This document shows positions 1 to 9,241 of a DNA stretch of 64,000 bases, one piece after another. The stretch is taken from NCBI GenBank assembly GCA_030262725.1, contig JAJSZS010000002.1, positions 124,001-188,000 of the forward strand, in the 5' to 3' direction. The notes beneath the pieces were generated by a model. That model saw only the letters and a list, made by a program, of their open reading frames with translations. It was not told the origin of the DNA and did no database searches. The number at the start of each line of letters is the position of its first letter. The stretch's first letter is position 1. The DNA comes from Candidatus Desulfofervidus auxilii. Lineage in GTDB: Bacteria > Desulfobacterota > Desulfofervidia > Desulfofervidales > Desulfofervidaceae. The position numbers and the translations under genes are program-made.

Positions 1-1280
1 AAAGTTTGCTTCAGTGGGCAAAACGCAGTGAGGATTCATTTATGAGTTTTTTTACTCCAGGTATGTTATTTCTTGCCTTTCATTTTGATTATCTTGGTCC
101 TATTGATGGCCATAATTTAGAAAAACTTATTAAGACATTTTTACATGTTAAAGAAAGAGAAGGGCCAATACTTGTACATGTCTTAACAGTAAAAGGAAAG
201 GGATATAAACCTGCAGAAAAAGACCCAACAGCATTTCATGGTATTGGGAAATTTAGTCTTGTTCCAGAAAAAACAAATAATTTAAAAGATACACGTACTT
301 ATACACAAGTTTTTGCTGAAACACTTTTAGAATTAGCTGCTAAAGATGAAAGAATTGTGGGTATTACAGCCGCCATGCCTGAAGGTACAGGTCTTTCTTT
401 ATTTAAAGAAAGATTTCCTGAAAGATTTTTAGATGTAGGTATTGCTGAGGAGCATGCTGTTATATTGGCAGCTGGTATGGCTGCTGCTGGTTTACGTCCA
501 GTAGTAGCTATTTATTCTACATTTTTGCAAAGAGCATTTGATCAAATCATTCATGATGTATGCTTACAGAAATTACCTGTAGTTTTTGCTATAGACAGAG
601 CTGGTATTGTTGGTGAAGATGGCCCTACCCATCATGGCACATTTGACCTTTCTTATCTACGCTTAATCCCAAATATGGTAGTAATGGCTCCAAAAGATGA
701 AAATGAACTTCGACATATGTTAAAGACAGCTTTAGAATATGAAGGCCCTATTGCTTTGCGTTATCCTAGAGGTAGAGTAGTTGGTGTATCATGTGATGAG
801 CCTTTAAAAACTTTATCTATTGGAGAAGCAGAGGTATTGGTAGAGGGAGAAGATATCCTTATTCTTGCTATTGGACAAGTAGTAATACCTGCTCTTGAGG
901 CTGTAAGTCGTTTACAATCTGAAGGTTTTTATCCTGCCCTTATTAATGCTCGTTTTGTTAAACCATTAGATGAGGATTTAATTAAAAGAATGGCACCAAA
1001 TTTTAAAGCTATTATTACAATAGAAGAAAATGTCCTTTTTGGTGGATTTGGAAGCGCTGTGCTTGAAATTCTTTCTGATTTAAAAATATTTACACCTGTC
1101 TTTAGAATAGGTTTGCCTGATGTCTTTATTGAACATGGCCCACAATCACTTTTGCGTAAAAAATATGGTCTTGATGTTGAAGGAGTTTATCAAATAGCAA
1201 AGAATTTATTTTTAAAATATGGGACAAAAAGTAAGATTAGACAAGTTGCTTTTGGAAAGAGGTTTAGCAAAGAGTCGTGA
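1..1280 (+). CDS. dxs: 1-deoxy-D-xylulose-5-phosphate synthase, 5' partial
   Basis: C-terminal two thirds of DXS, the thiamine-diphosphate enzyme that condenses pyruvate with glyceraldehyde 3-phosphate in the non-mevalonate isoprenoid pathway. The frame is open to the left edge, so the true start lies outside. Visible family marks are the linker motif YLGPIDGHN near residue 29 of the visible part, the transketolase-type catalytic segment GIAEEHAV near 144, and GEDGPTHHGTFD near 203. The C-terminal transketolase domain is complete. Its 3' end overlaps the next gene (tlyA) by 62 bases, a dxs-tlyA arrangement common in bacteria. Confidence 0.95.
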   Translation, partial: SLLQWAKRSEDSFMSFFTPGMLFLAFHFDYLGPIDGHNLEKLIKTFLHVKEREGPILVHVLTVKGKGYKPAEKDPTAFHGIGKFSLVPEKTNNLKDTRTYTQVFAETLLELAAKDERIVGITAAMPEGTGLSLFKERFPERFLDVGIAEEHAVILAAGMAAAGLRPVVAIYSTFLQRAFDQIIHDVCLQKLPVVFAIDRAGIVGEDGPTHHGTFDLSYLRLIPNMVVMAPKDENELRHMLKTALEYEGPIALRYPRGRVVGVSCDEPLKTLSIGEAEVLVEGEDILILAIGQVVIPALEAVSRLQSEGFYPALINARFVKPLDEDLIKRMAPNFKAIITIEENVLFGGFGSAVLEILSDLKIFTPVFRIGLPDVFIEHGPQSLLRKKYGLDVEGVYQIAKNLFLKYGTKSKIRQVAFGKRFSKES

Positions 1281-1968
1281 AAGGGCAAAGGCTTTAATCC
1301 TTTGCGGTCAAGTATTAGTAAATAAAAAAGTTATTGATAAAGCAGGTACTTTAGTAGATGTTACTTCTTTAATAGAACTTAAATCTCCTGATCATCCTTA
1401 TGTTAGCCGGGGAGGGATTAAGCTTGAGGCAGCAATTAAAAATTTTAATATAAATTTAAAAGATAAAATTGCTTTAGATGTTGGTGCTTCTACAGGTGGT
1501 TTTACTGATTGCCTTTTAAAACATGGGGCAAAAAAGGTCTATGCTGTAGATGTAGGTTATGGTCTTTTAGACTGGAGATTGCGTCAAGACAAAAGAGTTA
1601 TATTAATTGAACGTCAAAATATACGATATTTACCAAAGGAAAAAATTCCTGAACCAATAGATATTGCTACTGTTGATGTTTCCTTTATTTCAGTAAAAAA
1701 AGTTATACCAAAAGTGACAGAGTTTTTAAATCCTAAAGGAGAAATAATTATTTTGATAAAACCTCAATTTGAAGTAGGAAGAGAAAAAGTAGGAAAAGGG
1801 GGCATTGTGAGAGATGAAGCAATAAGACAGGAAGCAGTAAAAGAAATAGTCAATTTTTGTAAAAAACTTGGTTTTCATATAATAGGAGTAATACCATCAC
1901 CTATCTTAGGAGCAAAAGGTAATCAAGAATATCTTGCCTATGGCAAAAAAGGAGGAAATAATGCGTAA
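1219..1968 (+). CDS. tlyA: TlyA family RNA methyltransferase (hemolysin A-like)
   Basis: 249 residues. An N-terminal S4 RNA-binding domain (about 4-65, RLDKLLLERGLAKSRERAKA) is followed by an FtsJ-like Rossmann methyltransferase domain with the SAM motif LDVGASTGGFTDCLL near 85-99. In the family, TlyA makes 2'-O-methylcytidine in 16S and 23S rRNA; the hemolysin name is historical. The start ATG lies inside dxs (62-base overlap), and starting later would cut the S4 domain. It overlaps the next gene by 8 bases, so the three genes are probably co-transcribed. Confidence 0.92.
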   Translation: MGQKVRLDKLLLERGLAKSRERAKALILCGQVLVNKKVIDKAGTLVDVTSLIELKSPDHPYVSRGGIKLEAAIKNFNINLKDKIALDVGASTGGFTDCLLKHGAKKVYAVDVGYGLLDWRLRQDKRVILIERQNIRYLPKEKIPEPIDIATVDVSFISVKKVIPKVTEFLNPKGEIIILIKPQFEVGREKVGKGGIVRDEAIRQEAVKEIVNFCKKLGFHIIGVIPSPILGAKGNQEYLAYGKKGGNNA

Positions 1969-2443
1969 AGACCGATTGATTCAAGAAAAAATTCATGACC
2001 CTTATTATGAAGAAAAAAAATATCCAGATGGTGTTGTTTGTCCAAACTGTCAAGCCATATATAGAGATGGGCGTTGGGTCTGGCCTGAAAAAGGAGAAAA
2101 AATTCCTCCTAATAGTGATGAATATTTATGCCCTGCTTGTCGGCGGATTAGGGACAAATATCCTGCTGGAGTAGTTGTATTTTCAGGCAGTTATTTTGAA
2201 GAACATAGAGAAGAAATTTTAAACTTAGTAAATAATATTATTGAAGAAGAGATAGAACGTTCTCCAGTAAAAAAACTTATAAATACAGAAGAAACAGAAG
2301 AAGGTCTTGTTTTCAATTTTACTGATGATAGTTTGGCTCGCAGAGTAGGTGAAGCTGTTGCACGTGCGCATAAAGGAGAACTTGAGATGAAATATTTAGA
2401 GGGAGCAAAATTTATCTATGTAGCATGGCAAAGAGAGAAATGA
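1961..2443 (+). CDS. BCAM0308-like zinc-ribbon protein
   Basis: 160 residues when started at the ATG at 1961, which has GGAGG at 1951-1955; an upstream TTG at 1934 has no ribosome binding site. Two CxxC pairs (CPNC and CPAC, about residues 20-60) form a zinc ribbon. The rest is an alpha/beta region rich in Glu. It resembles a small conserved family with an NMD3-like ribbon. Function is unknown; position behind tlyA hints at RNA or ribosome work, which is inference. Its stop abuts the convergent HDOD gene with no gap. Confidence 0.75.
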   Translation: MRKDRLIQEKIHDPYYEEKKYPDGVVCPNCQAIYRDGRWVWPEKGEKIPPNSDEYLCPACRRIRDKYPAGVVVFSGSYFEEHREEILNLVNNIIEEEIERSPVKKLINTEETEEGLVFNFTDDSLARRVGEAVARAHKGELEMKYLEGAKFIYVAWQREK

Positions 2444-3283
2444 TTAGAAAATTGCTTTTAATGCATTAGATGACATTTTCTGTATAAGTTTGTTCTTTAG
2501 TTGATCAAAATCTATATTGCTCAATCCGACAATTTCAAGCGCTAATGAATTGGGTGTTCTGTTGTTTAAAATCATGTCAATAAGATGGATAATGGCGCAA
2601 GTTAGATGTTCAGAAGGAGCATCAGATAAATTATGATGGTATGAAAGAGGAATTGAGAGCACGTCTGGAAATGCCCAGCGTGTTGATAGAGCCAGATTGA
2701 CATCTTGATGATTAAAGCCCAGTTTTGCTTCTTCTCGTTCTATATGAGTGGCAGAATCAGATGTATAAATAGCAGCTACCAAGTGTGGAAAATTAAAGGC
2801 AATAATTGCTTTTCCAATATCATGGAGTAAGGCTGCTGTAGCTATCTCAGGGCCTTTTAGAATATTTTCACGTAAGGGTATAATAGCTATAAGCTCATGA
2901 GCTAACAATGCAGATTTTGTTAAATGTTTGTAGATAGTATTAAGAAATTTTCTAATAGATGGTGGATACTGTAATTCATAAAGGTGCATCATAACTAATA
3001 TTCCTTTAAGGGCAGTAAGACCTAGAACCATAACAGCATGGGAAAGTGATGAAACTCTAAATCTCATTCCATAAAATGGAGAATTTGCAATTCTAAGAAT
3101 ATGAGCGGAAAGTCCGGGATCACGAGAAATTTCAGCGGCTATTATACGGGCATTAGCGTGAGGATTATCAAGAAGGGTAAGTGTTTTTCGGATTGATTCT
3201 TTCATTGCTGGCACCCTCAAATTAAAGGTTAACTTATATCTCCAAGATTTTCTTGTTTCAACTTTGAGAAATACGGTGTTCAT
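2444..3283 (-). CDS. HDOD domain signalling protein
   Basis: 279 residues, essentially one HDOD domain. Seen: the opening VPAMKESIRKTL, the segment RDPGLSAHILRIANSPFYGM near 55-74 and LLHDIGKA near 153-160. HDOD proteins are HD-related helical domains, often without hydrolase activity, used in signalling, chemotaxis and stress control. No output domain is attached. A later in-frame Met (MKESI) has a GAGGG upstream but would cut the domain, so the longer start is kept. Function beyond the domain call is unknown. Confidence 0.85.
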   Translation of the reverse strand: MNTVFLKVETRKSWRYKLTFNLRVPAMKESIRKTLTLLDNPHANARIIAAEISRDPGLSAHILRIANSPFYGMRFRVSSLSHAVMVLGLTALKGILVMMHLYELQYPPSIRKFLNTIYKHLTKSALLAHELIAIIPLRENILKGPEIATAALLHDIGKAIIAFNFPHLVAAIYTSDSATHIEREEAKLGFNHQDVNLALSTRWAFPDVLSIPLSYHHNLSDAPSEHLTCAIIHLIDMILNNRTPNSLALEIVGLSNIDFDQLKNKLIQKMSSNALKAIF

Positions 3284-3386
3284 AGCAGTATTTTTTATAT
3301 CGGAAAAAGAACTGAAATTGTCAGGTAGGTTAGTAGGATGTTGGCTGGCTATTTAGTAAGGCGTCAATAAGTAGTATAGAAAAAAT

Positions 3387-3734
3387 GTGAAATATTACCT
3401 TACACAGGAATTAAGCACTCAATATCTAGGCGAATGGGCAGAGAGTAAAGTAAGTGCATTCTTATACTTATATAACAAGACCAAAAGAGATTGGGCTGAA
3501 GATAGAGGAGATCTTTACAATTCCGTTTATGATGGTGACAGTGGTTACTGGGAAGACAGTGGGACATTTATAGTTACGCTATGGTTTGATGAAGGGGACG
3601 AAGGAGAATTTGGTGCTAATGTATGGGACTATGCAAGAGTACATTCTGTTCATGTGCCTTGCACTATGTTGCTCCTTGGTTCTAGGTTAGCTGGCCTAGT
3701 GCTAATTGGAAGAAGGTTTAGATGTTTTTTCTAA
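3387..3734 (+). pseudogene. unidentified ORF fragment
   Basis: 115-codon ORF opening with GTG and without a ribosome binding site; just upstream the frame closes with TAG. The middle is rich in Trp, Tyr, Asp and Gly (for example GDSGYWEDSGTF), while the last 25 residues look like unrelated out-of-frame sequence (LLLGSRLAGLVLIG). This fits a decayed fragment of a larger gene. I recognise no family. It lies in a roughly 570-base gap between the HDOD gene and the tRNA, where nothing else could be called. Confidence 0.3.
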
Positions 3735-3857
3735 GTGGCTGTTAACTTTCAATCCTGAATCTGACATATGCAAAAACTCCTTAATCACTCACTATCAGCT
3801 GGTTGAAGATCTTAAAAGAAAAATATTAAACAAAATAAAAAAGATTAATAGTTTTTC

Positions 3858-3935
3858 TGGTCGGGGCGGGCGGATTTGAACCGCCGACCCCCTGCTCCCA
3901 AGGCAGGTGCGCTGACCAGTCTGCGCCACGCCCCG
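3858..3935 (-). tRNA. tRNA-Pro (UGG)
   Basis: Read on the minus strand: acceptor arm CGGGGCG pairs with CGCCCCG, anticodon stem CCTGC/GCAGG encloses loop CTTGGGA with anticodon TGG, and T arm GGCGG-TTCAAAT-CCGCC is complete. The 3' CCA is encoded (3858-3860 complement). The D arm is long, giving 78 nt. It is the only tRNA seen in the window. Confidence 0.95.
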
Positions 3936-3982
3936 TACAAATAATTTTTATCACATGCTTTTTATACTGGCAATATTTTAAT

Positions 3983-4696
3983 TTAAAAAATTCTTGGTAT
4001 TACCAAAGGTGGAAGAGAAGTAGGGTCAAAGGCTCGAATTTCTTTAAGTTGCTTTAAAATATTTGCTACTTCCTTCCGATGCTCAGGAGGATAAAGGAAG
4101 CCAGGTATAGGTCTATTTGGCAAAAGACCTTCTGTAAGAGAAAGTTTTTTTCCTTTTAAATATGTTTCTAAATTTGTTTTATCTTTTAAAAATGAGATTA
4201 CATCATTCATATTGCCATAACATCCAGAGTCATCTAAATGTTCAAGTATTTGCATTATGATTAAATTTACTGTCAATAATTCAGGGGGAACTACTGCTTC
4301 ACCAATTAAATCACATCTTTCTTGAGAGAAAAAACTACGGCAACTAAATGGTCTTAAAGAATAAATAAGACATTTTCCTTCAACTAAAAATGGACAAGGT
4401 AATTGAGGATATGTTTCCTCTTCTTCAGAAACATCTTTCTTTTTTAAACAATAATAGGCAAGTTCATTTGTAGTGTAATGAGGTCTTAGCCCTTTTTGAA
4501 TTGGTTTTATATTTTCTAAAATTTTTTGGTTTTCTAAATGCAAAATAATATAAAGAGCTTCTAAACTAGTAATAAGAACATTTTGAGTACAGCAAGCATG
4601 ACAACCTGGTTGACAGATAAAGACAAATTTTTTTACATAATCATCATAAAAATTATAAATTTTTTTTAAAATTTCAAGTTTAGATTCAGGTTTCAT
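3983..4696 (-). CDS. YkgJ family cysteine cluster protein
   Basis: 237 residues. The N-terminal motif FICQPGCHACC (about 27-37) and the later CPFLVEGKCLIYSLRPFSCR (about 100-120) are the Cys pattern of the YkgJ/UPF0153 family, thought to bind zinc or an Fe-S cluster. Biochemical role is unknown. It is divergent from the small gene at 4761. A second, distinct family member is encoded at 9238-9975. Confidence 0.85.
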   Translation of the reverse strand: MKPESKLEILKKIYNFYDDYVKKFVFICQPGCHACCTQNVLITSLEALYIILHLENQKILENIKPIQKGLRPHYTTNELAYYCLKKKDVSEEEETYPQLPCPFLVEGKCLIYSLRPFSCRSFFSQERCDLIGEAVVPPELLTVNLIIMQILEHLDDSGCYGNMNDVISFLKDKTNLETYLKGKKLSLTEGLLPNRPIPGFLYPPEHRKEVANILKQLKEIRAFDPTSLPPLVIPRIF

Positions 4697-4760
4697 TTAT
4701 ACTATAATAAACTAGATAAAAATTCTTGACAATAACTATTATTTTGATAATAAAATAAAC

Positions 4761-5090
4761 ATGATTGATTTTAATGATGCATATATTATTGTTGATAAAG
4801 AAAGAAATATTCTTGTTATGCGCAAGCTTGGCCCATTGCCAGAAGAATTTAAAAATGACAAATCACTTTCTTTTATTGAAAAACAAGAGTTAAGACCTGT
4901 AGAAATGGTTCTTTTAGAAGAGAAATTAAATTTGACAGAAGAAGGCAAAAAACGTTTGATTTTGCTTAAAAAGGCTGTAATTGAGGAAGATGCTGGTAGT
5001 AAAATTGATGAACCAGGTAGATATTATTTGAAACCAGAAAGGATAGAAGCCTTGAAGGCTATTATCAAAGAATTTTCTATAAAGAGTTAA
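4761..5090 (+). CDS. small conserved-looking hypothetical protein
   Basis: 109 residues, acidic and soluble, no signal peptide or membrane segment, no family recognised. The ATG has no clear Shine-Dalgarno sequence. Codon use matches the neighbours, and the convergent end sharing TTAA with tyrA supports a real gene. Nothing suggests a function. Confidence 0.6.
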   Translation: MIDFNDAYIIVDKERNILVMRKLGPLPEEFKNDKSLSFIEKQELRPVEMVLLEEKLNLTEEGKKRLILLKKAVIEEDAGSKIDEPGRYYLKPERIEALKAIIKEFSIKS

Positions 5091-5872
5091 TCATTTAATT
5101 TTTTTGTTAATTGAAAAATTTTTTCAAATATTTCGACAAAATTTTTTTTGTCTTGATTTTCTATAATATTTTTTAAGACATGTATAGATTGGCAGAGAAG
5201 AGGAAATACTTCTTTTTGATAAAAAGGGTTTTCAAACTGAATAGAGGCATAGATTTTGGGATTTTGTTTAGCAAGGTTTTTTATTCTTTCCCATATAGTT
5301 TGAAAAGTAGGTGTAGCATAATGATTTATGGCCTTATTAGCAAAAGGTAATTCAGCTAATGTAAGACCCATAGCGAGTAAAAGAAAATGAGGTAAGGCTT
5401 GTACTACAGCCATAATTGCATCATGTTCTTCTGGTGTTGTAATTTCAAGTTTTGCTTCAGAAAAAATTTTTTTTATCCAAGGTAGCCAGTTTTTTCCTCT
5501 AGCTGGACAAATTACGATAACTTGCTCATTTAAAGATTCTACACCTGGTCCAAATAAAGGATGGGTTCCTATCACTTCAGCTTTACTATATTTTAACATA
5601 GCTTCAACAGGTGCTTTTTTTAAAGAAGTGAGATCCATAAGTAAAGCATCTTTTCGTACAAATGGCCCTATTTTTTTTATAGTTTCAACAGTGACGTCTA
5701 TAGGAACAGAAATAATTACTACATCACATTTTTCTGCTAAAGTTTGAGGAGAAAGTGTAGTTTTTCGGCTTGCACTTAATACTTCATAGCCTTTTTTTTC
5801 AAAAAAATCTTTAAACCATTGTCCCATGCGACCAGTCCCACCAATAATACCGATAGTTTTAGGTGTTTTCAT
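5087..5872 (-). CDS. tyrA: prephenate dehydrogenase (TyrA type)
   Basis: 261 residues. NAD(P)-binding Rossmann start IGIIGGTGRMGQWF at about 7-20, then VIGTHPLFGPGVES near 100, the prephenate dehydrogenase signature with its His. The enzyme converts prephenate to 4-hydroxyphenylpyruvate for tyrosine (or arogenate to tyrosine). There is no ACT domain or fused chorismate mutase. It overlaps aroC upstream by 14 bases, so the pair forms an aromatic amino acid operon. Confidence 0.9.
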   Translation of the reverse strand: MKTPKTIGIIGGTGRMGQWFKDFFEKKGYEVLSASRKTTLSPQTLAEKCDVVIISVPIDVTVETIKKIGPFVRKDALLMDLTSLKKAPVEAMLKYSKAEVIGTHPLFGPGVESLNEQVIVICPARGKNWLPWIKKIFSEAKLEITTPEEHDAIMAVVQALPHFLLLAMGLTLAELPFANKAINHYATPTFQTIWERIKNLAKQNPKIYASIQFENPFYQKEVFPLLCQSIHVLKNIIENQDKKNFVEIFEKIFQLTKKLND

Positions 5873-6917
5873 CTATCATCCTCTGTCGTAAAAGATGATC
5901 AGCTAATACTAATCTCACCATAGCAGCACATACTGGCACAATCCTAGGAATAGCAGAAATATCATGCCTTCCAGTTATAGAAATGGTAGTTGGTTTACCT
6001 TTTGTAGTAATGGTACGTTGTGTTTTCTCAATAGAAGGAATAGGTTTAACAGCAGCCCTTACAATAATTTCGTCTCCATTAGAAATTCCAGCTAAAATAC
6101 CACCTGCATTATTGCTTAAAAAACCATCTGGAGTAATTTCATCATTACATTCAGAACCAAGCATTTCTGCTACTTTGAATCCTGCCCCAATCTCTACTCC
6201 TTTTACTGCTCCAATAGACATAAGTGCCTTAGCCAAATCTGCATCCAATTTATCAAATACAGGCTCTCCTAATCCAGCAGGACATCCAATTGCCCTTACT
6301 TCTACTATTCCGCCAATAGAATCTCCTATTTTTCTTACTTCAATAATGCGCTTTTCCATTTCTTCATATACTTCAGGATCACAACAAAAAAGCGAATTTT
6401 TTTCAATAAAATTTAAATCACAATTTTTTGCTTTTATACCACCTAAAGCTACAGTATAAGCAAATACCTTTATTCCAACTGTATCAAGTACTTTTTGAGC
6501 CACAGCCCCAGCTGCTACCCTTGCTACTGTTTCCCTACCCGATGCCCTACCTCCACCTCGCCAATCCCTAATCCCATACTTTTTTAAATAAGTAAAATCG
6601 CCATGACCAGGGCGAAAAATATCTTTTATTTTTTCATATTTACTGCTATCTACATCACGATTATAAATTATAAGTGCAATAGGAGTACCAGTTGTTTTTC
6701 CTTCAAACACACCAGAAAGGATTTCAACTTTGTCTGGTTCTCGTCTAGGCGTGGTTAAACGTTTTCCGGGTCTGCGTTTTTCAAGCTCTTTTTGAATATC
6801 TTCTGCTAAAAGGGGCAATTGTGGTGGACAACCATCAATAATAACGCCAAGGGCTACACCATGAGATTCTCCAAATGTAGTTACCTTAAATGCCTGACCA
6901 AAAGAATTACCGGGCAT
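5859..6917 (-). CDS. aroC: chorismate synthase
   Basis: 352 residues, the usual length. The opening GNSFGQAFKVTTFGESHG is the family signature, followed by RRPGKRLTTPRREPD near 48-62, DFTYLKKYGIRDWRGGGRAS near 107-126, and RHDISAIPRIVP near the end. It makes chorismate from 5-enolpyruvylshikimate 3-phosphate with reduced FMN. Co-transcribed with tyrA; divergent from the phosphatase gene at 6996. Confidence 0.97.
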   Translation of the reverse strand: MPGNSFGQAFKVTTFGESHGVALGVIIDGCPPQLPLLAEDIQKELEKRRPGKRLTTPRREPDKVEILSGVFEGKTTGTPIALIIYNRDVDSSKYEKIKDIFRPGHGDFTYLKKYGIRDWRGGGRASGRETVARVAAGAVAQKVLDTVGIKVFAYTVALGGIKAKNCDLNFIEKNSLFCCDPEVYEEMEKRIIEVRKIGDSIGGIVEVRAIGCPAGLGEPVFDKLDADLAKALMSIGAVKGVEIGAGFKVAEMLGSECNDEITPDGFLSNNAGGILAGISNGDEIIVRAAVKPIPSIEKTQRTITTKGKPTTISITGRHDISAIPRIVPVCAAMVRLVLADHLLRQRMIDENT

Positions 6918-6995
6918 ACTTAATGCTAAAAAGTTTATGTTTAACTGTCAACTTATTTATTGCCTCAAATAATTTTTTTGGCTAAAATACAAAAA

Positions 6996-7751
6996 ATGGA
7001 AAAAATAAAAGAGATTTTAAAACAACAATCACGTCTTATTCGACTTCCTGCAAAGGGAAAAGCTGTATTTGTGGGAGATACACATGGAGATTTAAACGCA
7101 ACAGAAACTGTTTTGCGCCTTTATTACAAATCTGATTATGTCTTAATTTTTCTTGGAGATTATGTAGATAGGGGTGAACATTCAAGAGAAAACATAGAGC
7201 TTTTATTAGAAAAAAAATTAGAATCACCAGAGCAAATTTTCCTTTTAATGGGAAATCATGAGGGTTATCCCATTTTACCATTTCAACCTGCAGACTTTTG
7301 GGAAAGTTTATCTTCTGAAGAAAGGAAAAAATTTGAAGAAATATTTCTTTTATTACCATTTGCTGCAGTGACAAAAAATGGTATCTTAGCAGTGCATGGT
7401 GTTCCCCCAAATCTTTCTTCTGTTGAAGATATACTTAAGGCTGAGATAGGTAGCGAGGCTTGGTATCAAATGGTTTGGGGTGATTTTGCTGATAGACCAG
7501 GTGATTTTTTTGGAAATCTTTGGGGAAGACCTGTTTATGGAAAAGATTATTTTGAAAAAGTTATGAAAAAATTTGGTTATAATGTTTTAATCAGGGCACA
7601 TCAACCACATATTCAACCAATTATTTTTGAAGGTCGTTGCTTAACACTTATTACCTCTCATGCTTATAAACCAATGCGAAACATTGCTATTGTAGATTTA
7701 GAAAAAGAATTAATTAAAAGCGTTGATGATTTAAAAATTTCTTCTATTTAG
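6996..7751 (+). CDS. PPP-type metallophosphoesterase
   Basis: 251 residues from the ATG at 6996; a TTG at 6960 would add 12 residues and has no better ribosome binding site. The metal-binding motifs GDTHGD, GDYVDRG and GNHEG stand in the order and spacing of the Ser/Thr protein phosphatase (PP1/PP2A) and diadenosine tetraphosphatase fold, with later His residues (AVHGVPP, RAHQPH). The substrate, phosphoprotein or nucleotide, cannot be told. Followed 9 bases later by a YjbQ gene. Confidence 0.85.
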   Translation: MEKIKEILKQQSRLIRLPAKGKAVFVGDTHGDLNATETVLRLYYKSDYVLIFLGDYVDRGEHSRENIELLLEKKLESPEQIFLLMGNHEGYPILPFQPADFWESLSSEERKKFEEIFLLLPFAAVTKNGILAVHGVPPNLSSVEDILKAEIGSEAWYQMVWGDFADRPGDFFGNLWGRPVYGKDYFEKVMKKFGYNVLIRAHQPHIQPIIFEGRCLTLITSHAYKPMRNIAIVDLEKELIKSVDDLKISSI

Positions 7752-7760
7752 GAGAAAATT

Positions 7761-8162
7761 ATGGTTTTTACAAAAACTCTTACCATTAGTACAAAGGAAC
7801 CAGGTGATATTGTAGATTTAACTCCATTAATAGTACAAGTAGTAAAAGAATCTGGAATCAAAAATGGCATTGTTCATGTTTTTGCACCACATGCAACTGG
7901 AGTATTTGCTTTAACAGAACTTGAGTCAAATCTTATTCATGATATAAAGCACCTTTTAGAAGAAATAACTCCTCAAGGTAAAGGTTGGCACCATCCTGCT
8001 AATGCTCATTCTCATTTACGTTCCATGCTTTTACCACCTGATCACACTTTGCCAGTAAGAGATGGAAAGCCTATTACAGGTACTTGGCAAAGTTTATTTT
8101 TTATTGAAGTTGGTTTGTCTGGAAGACATGTTAGAATTGAAATTACTGTAATAGGTGAATGA
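7761..8162 (+). CDS. YjbQ family protein (UPF0047)
   Basis: 133 residues with AGGAGA before the ATG. Family marks: HATGVFALTELESNL near 50, WHHPANAHSHLRSMLLPP near 79, and GTWQSLFFIEVGLSGRHVR near 108. Members have been described as a secondary thiamine-phosphate synthase activity, but the true role is not settled. Its stop overlaps the DUF763 start by 4 bases. Confidence 0.85.
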   Translation: MVFTKTLTISTKEPGDIVDLTPLIVQVVKESGIKNGIVHVFAPHATGVFALTELESNLIHDIKHLLEEITPQGKGWHHPANAHSHLRSMLLPPDHTLPVRDGKPITGTWQSLFFIEVGLSGRHVRIEITVIGE

Positions 8163-9241
8163 GAAAAACAGGTATTGCCTATTTACCTCTTCATAGTGGT
8201 AAGGCACCAGCTTGGCTTTTTGAAAGGATGGTCAAGTTGGCGAGAGAAATTTTATATCTTCTTTGTCTTGAATATGGTCAAAAGGAAATTTTACGCCGTC
8301 TTTCTGATCCATATTGGTTTCAGGCATTTGGTTGTGTCTTAGGTTTTGATTGGCATAGTAGTGGGGTTACTACTACTGTTTGTGGTGCGATCAAAGAGGC
8401 ATTAAAAGATATAGGTAAAGAAATTGGTTTATTTGTTGTTGGAGGTAAAGGGAAAACCGCTTTAAAAACACCAGAAGAATTATTTAACATAGGTAATAAA
8501 TTAGGAATAGAAGTAACTCCATTTATAAAGGCAAGTCGGTTAAGTGCTAAAGTAGATAATATTGCACTGCAAGATGGATATCAACTTTATCATCATTCTT
8601 TGTTTTTTACTATTTATGGTGACTGGTCAGTAATACAGCAAGGGATGAATATAAATACAGGTTATGCGAGACGTTATCATTGGTTAGGAGAAAAAGTAAA
8701 AAGCTTTGTTTGCGATCCTCATGCTGCTATATGTAGTATGAAAAAAGAAAATTTTGTTTTAAATCTAGTAGCAAAAGAAAGTGAGGGAACAAGAAAAGGT
8801 AGTGTTGAACTTCTTAAAGAAGATCCAGAAAAACTTGTTAAAGAATGGCAAAAAATTACTACTTTACATTTACCAGCTCATCATCAAATTTTAATTAGTG
8901 ATATAGATTTAAAAAAGCTAAAACAAAATTTAATAAAAGCAATAAATGCTTCACCTAAAGACTTTGAATCTTTATTGGGTATAAAAGGAATAGGAGCAAA
9001 AACTTTAAGGGCTTTATCCTTAATTGCTGAAGTTATTTATGGTGCTAAACCAAGTTTTAAAGATCCAGCTCGCTATGCCTTTGCTCATGGGGGTAAAGAT
9101 GGTCATCCTTATCCAGTTAATCGTCGTCTTTATGATCAAAGTATTGAGATCTTAAAAGAAGCAGTTAATTCGGCAAAAATAGGATATACAGAAAAAATAA
9201 AAGCATTAAAAAGATTAGCAAATTTTGAGGTCTATTTGTGA
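8159..9241 (+). CDS. DUF763 domain protein
   Basis: 360 residues, opening with RKTGIAYLPLHSGKAPAWLF, typical of DUF763, a family common in archaea and thermophilic bacteria. A helix-hairpin-helix-like patch (LLGIKGIGAKTLRALSLI, about 276-293) and conserved His-rich regions hint at nucleic-acid contact; this is inference. Overlaps both neighbours by 4 bases, so it is translationally coupled. Confidence 0.8.
   Translation: MRKTGIAYLPLHSGKAPAWLFERMVKLAREILYLLCLEYGQKEILRRLSDPYWFQAFGCVLGFDWHSSGVTTTVCGAIKEALKDIGKEIGLFVVGGKGKTALKTPEELFNIGNKLGIEVTPFIKASRLSAKVDNIALQDGYQLYHHSLFFTIYGDWSVIQQGMNINTGYARRYHWLGEKVKSFVCDPHAAICSMKKENFVLNLVAKESEGTRKGSVELLKEDPEKLVKEWQKITTLHLPAHHQILISDIDLKKLKQNLIKAINASPKDFESLLGIKGIGAKTLRALSLIAEVIYGAKPSFKDPARYAFAHGGKDGHPYPVNRRLYDQSIEILKEAVNSAKIGYTEKIKALKRLANFEVYL

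Noticed and set aside
5983-6459. 158-codon plus-strand ORF within aroC
   Set aside because: Antisense shadow of chorismate synthase with low-complexity translation.
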